Source: Oleiagrimonas sp963817755 (GTDB lineage Bacteria > Pseudomonadota > Gammaproteobacteria > Xanthomonadales > Rhodanobacteraceae). Taken from it: a stretch of DNA of 64,000 bases. The translations under genes were made by a program, and so were the position numbers. Positions 17,096 to 25,679 of the stretch are shown in pieces. The first letter of the stretch is position 1. Each line of letters opens with the position of its first letter. A model generated the notes under the pieces. That model saw nothing but the letters and a program-made list of their open reading frames with translations, was not told where the DNA came from and did no database searches. The stretch spans positions 558,001 through 622,000 of the forward strand of contig CAWFPB010000001.1 of NCBI GenBank assembly GCA_963817755.1, in the 5' to 3' direction.

Positions 17096-19333
17096 ATGTC
17101 TCGCAAGATTCGATCCATCCAACGGGCGTGGCTGGCCGCCGTGTGCCTGAGCCTGCCGCTCGCCTGCTGGGCGAGCACGTCCGCGCCGGCCGCGGCCTCG
17201 ACCGCGGCGGCCCAGCCGGCCACGACCACGACCACGCTGCCACCGGTGCCGTTCGTGTCGCCGCACGAGCAGAACATCCGCGTCGCCAGCGCGCCGGACG
17301 CCTGGGGTGGTCCCCGCAAGGCTTCCGACGCCACGCTGTCCGATCGCGTGACCACCTACACCATCCACGCCACGCTGGATCCGGACAAGCACACGGTCGA
17401 CGCCAGCGAAGTCATGACTTGGCGCAACCGCAGCGACCGGCCGATCGACAAGATCTACCTGCACATGTACCTCAATGCCTTCGAGGGCCCGGACAGTACG
17501 TTCTTCACCGAACGCCGCATGTTCTCCGGCTCCGGCGGATCGCGCGGCGCGGCCAAGCTGAAGAAGGGGCAGTGGGGCCACGTGGACCTGAAGAAGGTGC
17601 AGCAGGGTGGTCAGGCCGTGACCTGGCGTTTCGTGCATCCGGACGGCGGTCCCGCGACCGACCACACCGTGGTCGAGATGGACCTGCCGCAGGCGGTGCC
17701 TGCACACGGCACGCTGACCCTGGACATCGATTTCCACGACAAGCTTCCGCGCGTGGTCGAGCGCACCGGCTGGTGGGGCAAATTCCACCTGGTGGGGCAG
17801 TGGTTCCCGAAGATCGCGGTGCTGGAACTTCCGGGCGAGCGCGGTGCCACGCACGTGCGCTGGAACGCGCACGAGTTCCACTACCACAGCGAGTTCTACG
17901 CCGACTACGGCAACTACGACGTGCACCTGACGGTGCCCAAGGGCTACACCGTGGGCGCAGTCGGGCACGAGGTCGGCCCACCGGTGGTCAAGGGCGACGA
18001 GGTCACGCACCACTTCGAGCAGACCGACGTGGAGGACTTCGCCTGGGTCGCCGCGCCCGGCTACAAGACCATCCAGACCACCTGGACCGGGCCGGGTAGC
18101 CCCAAGGTGGACGTGCGAGTGATCTATCCGCCCGAGTACAAGGTCGTGGCCGCGCCCACGCTGAAGGCGACCACCGACGCGCTGTCGTATTTCTCCAAGA
18201 CCCTGGGGCCGTATCCGTACAAGACGGTCACGGCCGTGGTGCCGCCCTACAACGCCACCGAGGCGGGCGGCATGGAATACCCGACCTTCTTCACCTCCGA
18301 GCATTCGAGCGAGTACACCAAGGGCACCGTGAGCCAGTACTTGATCGATTTCGTGACCATCCACGAATTCGGTCACGGCTACTTCATGGGTATCCTCGGA
18401 TCCAACGAGTTCGAGGAGCCGATGCTCGACGAGGGCATGAACGAGTACTGGGACAGCCGGATGTTCGCCGACCGCGGCCAGGACATCTACGCGTCCACGC
18501 CGCTGCTGAAGTGGCTGGGCATCGACCCGGCGCTCAGCCCGTTCACCTTCGAGCGTGCCAGCGGCGTGCTGGGCATCAACTTCCCGTCCGACACCCTGGA
18601 CAGCAATTCCTGGGACCGTATGTCCAACATGAGCTACGGCTCGGTGTACTCGCGCACCACCGCGACCATGCGCACCCTCGAGGAGCTGGTCGGGCACGAG
18701 GCCATGGGCAAGGCCATGAAGCTGTACTACGAGCGCTGGAAGTTCCGTCATCCCAGCGCCGCCGACCTGCGTGACGCCCTGGCCGAGGGCACCGGGCATC
18801 CCAAGCTGGTCGACCAGATCTTCGACTCGCAGGTCTACGGCACGCAGCGCGTGGACGCCAGCATCGTCAGCCTCAAGAGCGAGGAGCAGGTGCCGCAGGC
18901 CGGCACCGTGGTCAAGGACGGCAAGCGCGTCACCATCACCCGCAAGGAAGTGAAGGAAAAGATCGCCAAGGCACGCAAGGCGTGGAAGAAGGCCCACAAG
19001 GACGCCAAGCACGGCGGCCCCTACCCGTGGCTGACCACGGTGGTGGTGCGCCGCACCGGCGCACCGGTCCCGCGCACCGTCGAAGTGAAGTTCGCCGACG
19101 GCAGCAGCCAGACAGTGGACTGGAACGACGACAGCCGCTGGAAGCGCTTCACCTTCACCCGGCCGGTGAAGGCGGTCTCGGCCCAGCTCGACCCCAAGCG
19201 CACCATCTACCTGGACGTCAACAGCCTCAACGACAGCTACAGCAAGGAGAAGGACGCCAGCGCCTCGGACCGCTGGGCGGACGACGCGCAGTCGTTGCTG
19301 CAGAGCTTCTACACCTTCCTGGGGACGCTATGA
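17096..19333 (+). CDS. M1-family zinc metallopeptidase, secreted
   Basis: 745-aa gluzincin with an N-terminal signal (hydrophobic core AAVCLSLPLACW). It has a low-complexity Ala/Thr linker, an N-terminal beta domain to about residue 330 and the catalytic domain. Zinc ligands are His423 and His427 (HEFGH) and Glu446, exactly 18 residues on. The exopeptidase motif is GGMEY (391-395) where classical aminopeptidases N have GAMEN. The start at 17096 is chosen because a GGGGG ribosome site precedes it and the signal peptide begins there. A lysine-rich segment near residues 615-640 precedes the last domain. The stop overlaps the next gene. Confidence 0.9.
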   Translation: MSRKIRSIQRAWLAAVCLSLPLACWASTSAPAAASTAAAQPATTTTTLPPVPFVSPHEQNIRVASAPDAWGGPRKASDATLSDRVTTYTIHATLDPDKHTVDASEVMTWRNRSDRPIDKIYLHMYLNAFEGPDSTFFTERRMFSGSGGSRGAAKLKKGQWGHVDLKKVQQGGQAVTWRFVHPDGGPATDHTVVEMDLPQAVPAHGTLTLDIDFHDKLPRVVERTGWWGKFHLVGQWFPKIAVLELPGERGATHVRWNAHEFHYHSEFYADYGNYDVHLTVPKGYTVGAVGHEVGPPVVKGDEVTHHFEQTDVEDFAWVAAPGYKTIQTTWTGPGSPKVDVRVIYPPEYKVVAAPTLKATTDALSYFSKTLGPYPYKTVTAVVPPYNATEAGGMEYPTFFTSEHSSEYTKGTVSQYLIDFVTIHEFGHGYFMGILGSNEFEEPMLDEGMNEYWDSRMFADRGQDIYASTPLLKWLGIDPALSPFTFERASGVLGINFPSDTLDSNSWDRMSNMSYGSVYSRTTATMRTLEELVGHEAMGKAMKLYYERWKFRHPSAADLRDALAEGTGHPKLVDQIFDSQVYGTQRVDASIVSLKSEEQVPQAGTVVKDGKRVTITRKEVKEKIAKARKAWKKAHKDAKHGGPYPWLTTVVVRRTGAPVPRTVEVKFADGSSQTVDWNDDSRWKRFTFTRPVKAVSAQLDPKRTIYLDVNSLNDSYSKEKDASASDRWADDAQSLLQSFYTFLGTL

Positions 19334-20205
19334 ACATGAAACGACCCGTCGGATTCGGCGCCTTCCCGCGCGCCCTCGGTGCAGCGCTGCAGTGGAAACT
19401 GTTGCTGCTGTGGTTCCTCTTTACCTTGATCCCGGCCCTGATCGTGTCGCGCCCGCTGCACGGCATGCTCTCGGCGTTGCTGGATCATTCGGTGCATGCC
19501 GATGCCTGGGCGCGCAGTTTCCATGCGTTGCCCATGACCGATGTCTTCGTCGACATCGGCCGCCATGGCATGCCTGCACTGGGTGCGGCTTTCGCCCTTG
19601 GCACCGTGCTCACGCTGCTGTTGGCGCCGTTCCTGGTCGGCATGTCGGTGACCGCGGTGCGTGGCGTGCAGCGGCCGGGCTTCGGCGAGCTGATGCACGG
19701 CGGCTTGCGCGAGTACTGGCGCCTGTTCCGTTTCATGCTGTGGGCGCTGTTGATGTACGGGGTCGTGTTCGCGGTCAGCATGGTTTCCTCGAGCATGGTC
19801 TCGGACTACGCCAAGAAGGCCGTCCTGGAATCGAACGTCGATTTCTGGAAGCACGTCGCCAACGTGGTGGTGCTGGTGGTGTTCGTGATCGTCCAGAGCA
19901 TGATCGAGGCCGGGCGCGGGCGCATCGTGGCCCAGCCGGGTCAGCGCTCGGCGACCCGTGCACTCCTGGGCGGTATCGGTACGCTGTTCAGCCGTCCGCT
20001 GGCAACGCTGGGCATGTACCTGGGCGTGACCGTGATCGGTCTCGTGCTCACGCTGGTGCTGGGCATGTGGCGCATTCACCTGACCGCCGTGGGATTCGGC
20101 GGCGTTCTCTTGGCACTGGTCGCGACCATCCTGCTCGTGGCCTCCATGGCCTGGATGCGCACGGCGCGTCTGGCGGGCATGGCGGCGATCGCCGAAGCCA
20201 GCTGA
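19330..20205 (+). CDS. Multipass inner-membrane protein of unknown function
   Basis: 291 aa with about five to six hydrophobic segments (near residues 20-42, 80-105, 133-155, 178-196, 225-247 and 252-275) and short loops. No catalytic motif is recognised. Its ATG overlaps the M1 peptidase stop (ATGA), so the two are coupled. It could anchor, help export or cooperate with the peptidase. A strong hairpin and a terminator follow. Confidence 0.8.
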   Translation: MNMKRPVGFGAFPRALGAALQWKLLLLWFLFTLIPALIVSRPLHGMLSALLDHSVHADAWARSFHALPMTDVFVDIGRHGMPALGAAFALGTVLTLLLAPFLVGMSVTAVRGVQRPGFGELMHGGLREYWRLFRFMLWALLMYGVVFAVSMVSSSMVSDYAKKAVLESNVDFWKHVANVVVLVVFVIVQSMIEAGRGRIVAQPGQRSATRALLGGIGTLFSRPLATLGMYLGVTVIGLVLTLVLGMWRIHLTAVGFGGVLLALVATILLVASMAWMRTARLAGMAAIAEAS

Positions 20206-20223
20206 CGCGATTGGTCGAGCATC

Positions 20224-20247
20224 GATGCGGCCGCGTGCGGCCGCATC
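20224..20247 (+). terminator. Perfect 11-bp hairpin after the membrane protein gene
   Basis: GATGCGGCCGC at 20224-20234 and GCGGCCGCATC at 20237-20247 form an inverted repeat with a 2-nt centre, just past the stop codon. No T-run follows directly. It may act with the next hairpin. Confidence 0.45.
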
Positions 20248-20259
20248 TTCGATGAACCA

Positions 20260-20289
20260 ACGGCCGTCCGCATCCCGGGCGGCCGTTTT
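20260..20289 (+). terminator. Rho-independent terminator
   Basis: ACGGCCG at 20260-20266 pairs with CGGCCGT at 20280-20286 and is followed by TTTC. It ends the M1 peptidase operon 10 bp before the converging GNAT gene. Confidence 0.5.
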
Positions 20290-20295
20290 CATGGC

Positions 20296-20838
20296 TCAGG
20301 GCGAAGCGCTTCGCGAGATGCCGCGGATCGGCGGGTGATAGGCGAACACGTGCGTCGGCGCGCCGTGGAATTCCATCGATTCGACGAATTCCCCGCCCAG
20401 GCGTTTTGCCAGGCGGTCGGAGGCGTCGTTGCCGTCGCGCACCAGGCTGATTACGCGCGGCAGTCGCAGTTGCGTCCAGGCAAAGTCCAGCGCGGCCCGG
20501 GCGGCCTCGGTGGCGTAGCCGTGCCCGCGGTAGCCGGGCCGCAACATCCAGCCCAGTTCGACGTCTGGCCAGCCGTCCGGATACATCAGCCCGACCCGCC
20601 CCACGAAGACGTCGTCCTCCAGCCTCTCCAGCGCCCACATGCCGTAGCCGCGCAACTGCCAGTGGCCCAGCAGCATGGCCATCGAGCGCCAGGCGTTCAT
20701 GCGGTTCAGCGGCGTGCCGCTGCCGACGAAGCGGGTGCTTTCCGGATCGGCCAGCATGGCCGCGTAGTCGTCGAAGTGGCGCTCGGCGAAGGCGACCAGT
20801 CGCAGTCGTTCGGTTTCCAGGACGGGGATGTCGGTCAT
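20296..20838 (-). CDS. GNAT acetyltransferase, RimJ/RimL-like
   Basis: 180-aa Acetyltransf_3-type protein. It opens with the family pattern LETERLRLVAF, has the acetyl-CoA pyrophosphate loop as RPGYRGHGYATEAA (about residue 100) and ends with a beta segment containing HVFAY. Proteins of this type acetylate ribosomal protein N-termini or small amines; which applies is unknown. The ATG at 20838 starts the conserved domain; upstream in-frame sequence is too divergent to be part of it. Bases 20839-21109 hold no gene I can support. Confidence 0.88.
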   Translation of the reverse strand: MTDIPVLETERLRLVAFAERHFDDYAAMLADPESTRFVGSGTPLNRMNAWRSMAMLLGHWQLRGYGMWALERLEDDVFVGRVGLMYPDGWPDVELGWMLRPGYRGHGYATEAARAALDFAWTQLRLPRVISLVRDGNDASDRLAKRLGGEFVESMEFHGAPTHVFAYHPPIRGISRSASP

Positions 20839-21109
20839 GATCAGGATGCTGGGGCGGCTAGCGCCCGGGGCGTCGAATGCGCCGATTTGCGGAAGGCAGC
20901 GCGATTCTCTCACCGAACCGCCCGGCATGCATCCTTGCCGAAGGTGCAGGGTCTGCACGCGGCGTCCGGACAGGCGAAATCCGGGGCCGCGCCTCCCGCG
21001 CGTCCCCGGATGCGCCGGGCTGGCCGGCGATGGCGGGCCGCCTCGCGGCGGTCCGGGCCGGCCGTCCATGGCCGGCGTGCGCCGCGCGGGGGCGACGCGG
21101 TGCCCGGAG

Positions 21110-21382
21110 TTACTTGTGCGAACCGCCCAGGCGGATGTCCTTGCGGTTGTGCGCGATGGTGGCCTTGCCGATGCCCTTGACCTTGGCCAGCTCGGCCACG
21201 TGCTTGAAGCGGCCGTGGGCCTTGCGGTAGGCGACGATGGCCCTGGCCTTGGCCGGGCCGATGCCGTCCAGCGATTTGGCGATGGTCACCGCGTCGGCAT
21301 GGTTGATGTTGACCGGCGTGGCGGCCAGCGCCGGCAGGCTCAGGGACAGGGCGAACGCGAGGGGAAGGATTTTGCGCAGCAT
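21110..21382 (-). CDS. ComEA-like helix-hairpin-helix DNA-binding protein
   Basis: 90 aa: a cleavable signal (SLSLPALAA) followed by one double helix-hairpin-helix domain. The first HhH is LDGIGPAKARAIVAYR and the second VKGIGKATIAHNR. This matches the single-domain ComEA proteins that bind incoming DNA in the periplasm of naturally transformable bacteria. A clean AGGAG lies before the ATG. No other competence gene is nearby. Confidence 0.88.
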   Translation of the reverse strand: MLRKILPLAFALSLSLPALAATPVNINHADAVTIAKSLDGIGPAKARAIVAYRKAHGRFKHVAELAKVKGIGKATIAHNRKDIRLGGSHK

Positions 21383-21563
21383 CGGATGCTCCTTGCGTGA
21401 ATGAAAGTGAACGGGCACGTCGCTGTGCCACGACTCCATGATGGCGCGCCGGTGATCGCGCATCTGCCGGGTGCCGTCGGTATCGAGGGTCGGTGCCGGT
21501 GCCACCAGCCTGTGGGCCTTGGTCGACCCGCTTGTAGGCGGGGGATGGCGCGCCGCGGGCGGC

Positions 21564-21572
21564 TGATACAAT
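21564..21572 (+). promoter_or_regulatory. Extended -10 element of the M20 dipeptidase gene
   Basis: TGATACAAT has the extended -10 form (TG-n-TACAAT). The predicted start near 21579 gives a leader of about 20 nt to the ATG at 21600. No -35 box is clear. Confidence 0.4.
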
Positions 21573-21599
21573 GCCCGTTCACTCAATCGGGAGCCCTCC

Positions 21600-23018
21600 A
21601 TGGACAGCAGCCGCATCCGTGCCTTTGTCGAAGGCGTGTGGGACGACGAGGTCGTGCCGCAGCTGGTCGAGTACATCAAGATCCCCAACAAGTCGCCGAT
21701 GTTCGACAGCCAGTGGGTCGAGCACGGCTACATGGACGATGCGGTCAGGCTGATGGAATCGTGGGCGCGCTCCAAGCTGGACGCGCTGCCCGGCGCCACG
21801 CTGGAAGTGGTGCGCCTGGAAGGCCGCACGCCGCTGATCTACATCGACGTGCCCGGCGAGGGCGACGACACCGTGGTGCTGTACGGCCACCTGGACAAGC
21901 AGCCGGAGATGACCGGCTGGGCCGACGACCTGGGCCCGTGGAAGCCGGTGATCAAGGGCGACAAGCTGTACGGCCGCGGCGGCGCCGACGACGGCTACGC
22001 CATCTTCGGCTCGCTGACCGCGCTGCTGGCGCTGCACGAGCAGGGCGTGCCGCACGCGCGCTGCGTGATCCTGATCGAGGCCTGCGAGGAGTCGGGCAGC
22101 TACGACCTGCCGCACTACGTCGACCACCTGGCCGAGCGCATCGGCAACCCGTCGCTGGTGGTGTGCCTGGACTCGGGCTGCGCCAACTACGACCAGCTGT
22201 GGCTGACCACGTCCCTGCGCGGCATGACCGGCGGCGAACTGAAGGTCGAGGTGCTGACCGAGGGCGTGCACTCGGGCGACGCCTCGGGCATCGTGCCCGA
22301 CGGCTTCCGCATCCTGCGCCAGCTGCTCTCGCGCCTGGAGGACGAGGACACCGGCGCCATCGTGCCGAAGGAACTGTACGCCGACATCCCCGACGAGCGC
22401 GTCGAGCAGGCCCGCCAGTGCGCGCAGATCCTGGGCACCGAGGTCTACGACAAGTTCCCCTGGATCGAGGGCATGACGCCGGTCACCGGCGACCACGTCG
22501 AGCTGATCCTCAACCGTACCTGGCGCCCGCAACTGGCGATCACCGGCATGGACGGCCTGCCGCCGCTGGCCAGCGCCGGCAACGTGCTGCGCCCGGTGAC
22601 CGCGGCCAAGCTCAGCCTGCGCCTGCCGCCGACGGTCCACGGCGAGCGCGCCGGAGCGTTCGTCAAGGAACTGCTGGAGAAGGACCCACCGTACGGCGCC
22701 AAGGTCACCTTCACGCTGGAGAAGAACGGCGGCGGCTGGAACGCGCCCCCGCTGTCGCAGTGGCTGGCCGACGCGGTGTCGGCGGCCTCGGAAAGCTACT
22801 ACGGCAAGCCGGCGGCCTACATGGGCGAGGGCGGCTCGATCCCGTTCATGGGCATGCTGGGCGAGAAATTCCCCGAGGCGCAGTTCCTGATCACCGGCGT
22901 GCTGGGCCCGCATTCCAACGCCCACGGCCCCAACGAGTTCCTGCATATCCCCACCGGCAAGCGCGTGACCATGGTGGTCGCCGACGTGCTGGCGCGTCAC
23001 TACACCAAGGGCGCCTGA
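21600..23018 (+). CDS. M20 family dizinc dipeptidase
   Basis: 472-aa cytosolic metallopeptidase resembling carnosinase-like dipeptidases. Metal ligands and catalytic residues are visible: His97 and Asp99 (LYGHLDKQ), bridging Asp130 (GGADDGYA), Glu163/Glu164 (ACEESGS), Asp191 (CLDSG) and a late His in NAHGPNEF. The dimerisation lid lies between about 200 and 370. Cleaves dipeptides or similar compounds; exact specificity unknown. It is followed 7 bp later by yggS. Confidence 0.92.
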   Translation: MDSSRIRAFVEGVWDDEVVPQLVEYIKIPNKSPMFDSQWVEHGYMDDAVRLMESWARSKLDALPGATLEVVRLEGRTPLIYIDVPGEGDDTVVLYGHLDKQPEMTGWADDLGPWKPVIKGDKLYGRGGADDGYAIFGSLTALLALHEQGVPHARCVILIEACEESGSYDLPHYVDHLAERIGNPSLVVCLDSGCANYDQLWLTTSLRGMTGGELKVEVLTEGVHSGDASGIVPDGFRILRQLLSRLEDEDTGAIVPKELYADIPDERVEQARQCAQILGTEVYDKFPWIEGMTPVTGDHVELILNRTWRPQLAITGMDGLPPLASAGNVLRPVTAAKLSLRLPPTVHGERAGAFVKELLEKDPPYGAKVTFTLEKNGGGWNAPPLSQWLADAVSAASESYYGKPAAYMGEGGSIPFMGMLGEKFPEAQFLITGVLGPHSNAHGPNEFLHIPTGKRVTMVVADVLARHYTKGA

Positions 23019-23025
23019 GCCGGGC

Positions 23026-23719
23026 ATGGCCGACGACACGCTCGCGCAGCGCTGGGAACGCGTCCGCGCGGGCGTGGCCGCGGCCTGCCGCCAGGCGGGC
23101 CGCGATCCGTCCGAAGTGACCATCCTGCCGGTCAGCAAGACCCACCCGGTCCGAGGTCATCGAGCAGGCCCTGGCGCTGGGCCTGACCCGCTTCGGCGAG
23201 AACCGCGTGAAGGAAATCCGCGACAAGGCCGAGGCGCTGGAAGGCCGCGGCATCGACTGGGTGGTCATCGGCCACCTGCAGACCAACAAGGCCAAGTACA
23301 TCGCCAAACTGGCCAGCGAGGTGCAGTCGCTGGACCGCCTGGACCTGGCCGAGGCCCTGCAGCATCGCCTGGAGATGGAAGACCGCACGCTGGACGTGCT
23401 GGTCCAGGTCAAGACCTCGCCCGAACCGAGCAAGTACGGCCTGCCGCCCACCGAACTGATGGGCTTCCTGGAAAAGCTTCGCGACTATCCGCGCCTCAAG
23501 GTACGCGGCCTGATGACCATGGCCGTGCTGTCCGATGACGAGGCCGCCGTTCGCGCGTGCTTCCGCATGCTGCGCGAACTGCGCGACTGCGCGCAGGCCG
23601 AAGGCCACGACCTGCCGCGACTGTCGATGGGCATGAGCGGGGACTATGCGCTGGCGATTGCCGAAGGGAGCACCGAGGTGCGCATCGGGACGGCGATCTT
23701 CGGGGCGCGCGAGGCCTGA
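23026..23719 (+). pseudogene. yggS: YggS-family PLP homeostasis protein, interrupted by a +1 frameshift
   Basis: The N-terminus from the ATG at 23026 reads well to PVSKTHP, which holds the PLP lysine (Lys38). The frame then breaks, and the conserved continuation (SEVIEQALALGLTRFGENRVKE) is one frame over from 23150. Removing one base between 23146 and 23149 restores a protein of about 230 aa ending in STEVRIGTAIFGAREA. All other family landmarks are intact (HLQTNKAKY, SMGMSGDY). YggS controls free PLP levels and is rarely lost, so a sequencing error is as likely as a real null allele. Confidence 0.85.
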
Positions 23720-23814
23720 GCCGGAACGCGCACCGTGCCGGAAGGCGCTTGCATCAAGACGTGATGCAATGGATGGTGGTCCTCGTTGCATGGCGCCACA
23801 TGGGAGGGAAGATC

Positions 23815-24432
23815 ATGGGCCAGGGAAAGGCAAGCGTCGTCATCATGGCGGCCACGGTGCTGTTGGGCATCGCCATTCATGGACACGTGCTGGTCCACGC
23901 GGCGCAAGCAAGCATGCCGCAGGTAAGCACGCAAACACCCACCGCCGGCGCGTCCTCGCGGCCGGATAGCGCCTCTCCGGGCATGCCGTTTTCGATCCGG
24001 AAGCAGATGGCAAGACTGGACCGGGTGATCCAAAACCATCCAAACAATCGCGATGCACTCATACAGCGAGCGCAGCTGCATGGGGCATTGCACGAATACC
24101 ATCGGGCAGCAGCCGATCTTGAGGCGGCGGAGCGCCTGCAACCTCTGTATCCGGTGGCGGCGCTGGGCTTGTGCATGTTCGAAGAGCGCCTGCACGGGCT
24201 GACCGGCAAGGTACAAAGTTGCTACCGAACGGTCACATCACGATTCAGGAAGCGTGGCCGGTCAAATCAGCGGCTGGACGTGAACTATGTGCTTGCGGCT
24301 TCCATGGCCCGGGCCCCCGGGGCCGGCCGGCTTCGGGCACGGTACCTGAAGCAGGTCGGCCAGGCGAATCCGACATACAGGATGATCAAGGAATTCAATC
24401 GTAAGGTGTTTTTGAAAAACATCATGCCTTGA
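23815..24432 (+). CDS. Small TPR-like exported protein, function unknown
   Basis: 205 aa. A hydrophobic N-terminus (VVIMAATVLLGIAIHGHVLV) acts as signal or anchor, followed by a Pro/Ser/Thr linker. Then comes a helical region with a TPR-like unit (NNRDALIQRAQLHGALHEYHRAAADLEAAERLQP, in two helices). The C-terminal part is basic and becomes less GC-rich. The ATG at 23815 is chosen because GGAGGG lies six bases upstream; earlier in-frame ATGs lack a site. It ends 3 bp before a 19-bp motif that marks the edge of an AT-rich island, so its C-terminus could have been altered by the insertion. Confidence 0.65.
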   Translation: MGQGKASVVIMAATVLLGIAIHGHVLVHAAQASMPQVSTQTPTAGASSRPDSASPGMPFSIRKQMARLDRVIQNHPNNRDALIQRAQLHGALHEYHRAAADLEAAERLQPLYPVAALGLCMFEERLHGLTGKVQSCYRTVTSRFRKRGRSNQRLDVNYVLAASMARAPGAGRLRARYLKQVGQANPTYRMIKEFNRKVFLKNIMP

Positions 24433-24435
24433 TCA

Positions 24436-24454
24436 GAAAAAATGAACCTGACCC
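24436..24454 (+). repeat. Boundary motif GAAAAAATGAACCTGACCC, left copy
   Basis: Shares 17 identical bases (AAAAATGAACCTGACCC) with an inverted copy at 26032-26049, about 1.6 kb away. Together they bracket the AT-rich block. From memory, this motif occurs scattered in many proteobacterial genomes, often beside REP-associated transposase genes. The ATG of the next ORF lies within it. Confidence 0.6.
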
Positions 24455-24783
24455 TTATTTTGATCGGAGATGGTATTGCATCTTTCTTTGCTCCAGAAAT
24501 GGCTCCTGTCGAAATTGAGGTTGGTGGAGAGGGACTGGGTTTGCTAGGAATTGATAAATATGAATCTCTCATAGGAGCAACATTGACTGGCTATGCCAGT
24601 GAAGGGGTTAAGGGCGCCGTTGCGGCCGGAGGTAGCGAGATACTTCTTGATATGCTTACCGACGGTTACCTAAAAACTAATTTTCCGGGTCTATCAGAGG
24701 GGAAAAGGACGGTTATATCAGGTTTGATGGGCAAAGCGGCCACGGCATTGAAAATTGAAGAGACAGCATGTGGGGTTGAGTAG
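24442..24783 (+). CDS. Unrecognised 113-aa protein, probably a truncated remnant
   Basis: AT-rich ORF whose codon use differs sharply from its neighbours. The apparent start ATG lies inside the boundary motif and has no ribosome site. This suggests the true 5' end was lost by recombination there. The protein has a glycine-rich helical region (YASEGVKGAVAAGGSEILLDML) and an otherwise acidic, unremarkable sequence. No family recognised. The stop TAG abuts the ATG of the next gene (TAGATG), a spacing typical of a coupled pair. A toxin C-terminus followed by its immunity gene would look like this, but nothing proves it. Confidence 0.45.
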   Translation: MNLTLILIGDGIASFFAPEMAPVEIEVGGEGLGLLGIDKYESLIGATLTGYASEGVKGAVAAGGSEILLDMLTDGYLKTNFPGLSEGKRTVISGLMGKAATALKIEETACGVE

Positions 24784-24993
24784 ATGTCGTATCAAAACTT
24801 AACTTTTTTGGCTATTTCTGCGCTGATGTTGTGGAATCTGATTCACGGATTAAGAACCGGAAACATATATTTAGGCAACTTGCTTCACAAAAGGTCTAGG
24901 GAGCCAATATTTTACTGGGTTGATGTGGCCATATCGATCGTTTTAGGATTTGGGGCCCTGTACTTTTTGATTGCCGGATTGTTTCACCTCTAA
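24784..24993 (+). CDS. Small membrane protein, 69 aa, unrecognised
   Basis: Two hydrophobic helices: residues about 4-20 (NLTFLAISALMLWNLIHG) and about 45-67 (WVDVAISIVLGFGALYFLIAGL), joined by a basic loop (LLHKRSRE). AT-rich, like the preceding gene, with which it is directly contiguous. It could be a small immunity or accessory protein; no homology recognised. Bases 24994-25226 beyond it hold no convincing gene. Confidence 0.5.
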   Translation: MSYQNLTFLAISALMLWNLIHGLRTGNIYLGNLLHKRSREPIFYWVDVAISIVLGFGALYFLIAGLFHL

Positions 24994-25241
24994 AATATGC
25001 GGAATTTTACGACTCTGATTAAAATATAAATTATGCGACCAGGTTCATGTTCTTCTCAAGCAGTTGGCTTGTTGCACTGTTTGCGCTTGACTTGAGCCTG
25101 GCTCGTCGTTGCGCCAGGTCTTCGGCTCAGTGCTGAAGCTGAGAGTCAATCTGGGTGTGTCATTGCCGGGTGCGTTCACGCTGTTCAGAGATGGTTTGTG
25201 TGTCCAACTGACTTTTTTGAGGCTGGTTGCGCGATTCCATC

Positions 25242-25250
25242 TGGTATAGT
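25242..25250 (+). promoter_or_regulatory. Extended -10 promoter of the 133-aa membrane protein gene
   Basis: TGGTATAGT fits TG-n-TATAAT with one mismatch. It is placed so that transcription would start just before the AAGAGGA ribosome site of the gene at 25272. Confidence 0.45.
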
Positions 25251-25271
25251 TCAAGCAAGAGGACATTAATC

Positions 25272-25673
25272 GTGCTGACCTTCCAGTTGTACTTCATGGC
25301 TTTTTTTATTGCGGTCATTGCGAGTCGCGCCATTTCCGGAAGAGCTCTGAAGCATCTGTCATCGGATCAGAAGGCATCACTTGTCGATGCCTTTTCGGGG
25401 GTGAGGGTCTACGCACTCATCCCGCTTGCAGTCATCATGGGCGCCTACTTCGTCCTCATCCAGTATCCCGTCATGTCTCTCCGGATGTTGACGGTTCTGT
25501 ACCTTTGCGCTTTTGCCATCTACATTGGCTGGAGTTTCTGGTTCACGCGCCGGCGCTTGCTTAAGCTGGATCTTCCGAAGCCCTACTTGATTCAGATAGG
25601 GATTGCGCGTGCTGTGCGTTTGGCGAGTCTGGCGGTATTACTGCTCGCAGTCTTAAGTCTGGGCATAATCTGA
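25272..25673 (+). CDS. Small multipass membrane protein, unrecognised
   Basis: 133 aa with about four hydrophobic helices (about 1-20, 45-67, 72-92, 110-133) and a basic loop before the last (RRRLLKLDLPKP). The GTG at 25272 is chosen because AAGAGGA stands eight bases before it. An upstream in-frame TTG would place the start over the promoter. Base use is AT-richer than the chromosome average here. It stops 6 bp before the edge of a decayed IS3-type transposase, so its true C-terminus may be intact or just cut. Confidence 0.55.
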   Translation: MLTFQLYFMAFFIAVIASRAISGRALKHLSSDQKASLVDAFSGVRVYALIPLAVIMGAYFVLIQYPVMSLRMLTVLYLCAFAIYIGWSFWFTRRRLLKLDLPKPYLIQIGIARAVRLASLAVLLLAVLSLGII

Positions 25674-25679
25674 AACCAA

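Noticed and set aside
25045..25266. 73-aa minus-strand reading frame between two small island genes
   Set aside because: No start signal, no recognisable domain, and it runs over the promoter of the gene at 25272.
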